A DNA stretch of 5,302 nt from Limnochordia bacterium (GTDB lineage: Bacteria > Bacillota > Limnochordia > Darwinibacteriales > SLO01), in NCBI GenBank assembly GCA_007132635.1, contig SLOG01000078.1, positions 1-5,302 of the forward strand, given 5' to 3'. A program made the translations under genes and the position numbers. Within the stretch, counting starts at the first letter, position 1. The number at the start of each line of letters is the position of its first letter. Below the pieces are notes generated by a model. That model had not been told where the DNA came from. It saw only the letters and a program-made list of their open reading frames with translations, and made no database searches. Below are positions 5,184 through 5,302 of this stretch, piece after piece.

Positions 5184-5302
5184 TTGACAGTACGATTGCG
5201 CGCAGGCGCGAAATATGCTTTAGTGGTACCGACCAGTATGGGTGTTCGCCTGACTCCGAAAGATGGGCAGCCGGTGCACAGCAGCGACACTTTTCTCATG
5301 CA
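5184..5302 (+). CDS. Probable PfkB-family carbohydrate kinase, N-terminal 39 codons only (runs off window)
   Basis: The frame from TTG at 5184 is open to the window end. It reads a short polar start, a hydrophobic strand YALVVPTSMGVRLTP (11-25), then KDGQPVHSSDTFLM. This pattern, a first strand followed by MGVRLTP and a Pro-Val-His-Ser-Ser-Asp-Thr-Phe stretch, resembles the N-termini I remember for PfkB/KdgK-like sugar kinases of Firmicutes, in which the segment leads into the substrate-binding region. The ATP-binding and catalytic Gly-Ala-Gly-Asp motifs lie beyond the window, so the family call is from memory of the N-terminus only. It is divergent from the isomerase-like gene. A kinase beside an isomerase would fit a catabolic sugar pathway, for example phosphorylating a keto-deoxy sugar acid. 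Confidence 0.6.
   Translation, partial: MTVRLRAGAKYALVVPTSMGVRLTPKDGQPVHSSDTFLM

Overview
The window looks like a piece of chromosome from an anaerobic, low-to-mid GC Gram-positive bacterium (Firmicutes/Clostridia-like). The reasons are the strong AGGAGG-type ribosome binding sites at nearly every gene, the use of TTG and GTG starts, and the gene families present. No genus can be assigned from the sequence alone.

Left half (1-1981, all on the minus strand): a compact cluster, read from right to left, of two small NifX/MTH1175-type dinitrogenase iron-molybdenum cofactor proteins (1547-1891 and 1175-1504), a Gly/Arg/Pro-rich DUF5320-type protein with a coiled-coil tail (772-1086), and a MinD-type P-loop ATPase carrying an inserted 2[4Fe-4S] ferredoxin domain (707 to beyond the left edge). 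These families recur together in anaerobes and resemble the Desulfovibrio orange-protein (ORP) loci, where they handle metal-sulfur clusters. The cluster appears to be read from two near-identical sigma-A-like promoters, one before the first NifX gene and one before the DUF5320 gene. They share an exact 15-base block and a 12-base dyad in the spacer whose arm bases covary between the copies. A 15-bp perfect hairpin sits between the DUF5320 gene and the ribosome binding site of the ATPase.

Right half (2092-5302): carbohydrate-related genes in alternating orientation. A ThuA-like protein (minus, 2092-2754) is divergent from a DegT/DnrJ/EryC1/StrS PLP aminotransferase (plus, 2888-4030). The aminotransferase ends at a strong GC-rich hairpin terminator and converges on a TIM-barrel sugar phosphate isomerase/epimerase-like protein (minus, 4146-5000). 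That gene is divergent from the first 39 codons of a probable PfkB-family sugar kinase (plus, from 5184). Together they suggest metabolism of an unusual (keto-, amino- or cyclitol-type) sugar, but the substrate cannot be read from the sequence.

The intergenic stretches (1087-1174, 1892-2091, 2755-2887, 4031-4145, 5001-5183) are all shorter than 300 bases. They hold the promoters, hairpins and repeats listed. No tRNA, rRNA, CRISPR array, insertion sequence or integration site was seen.
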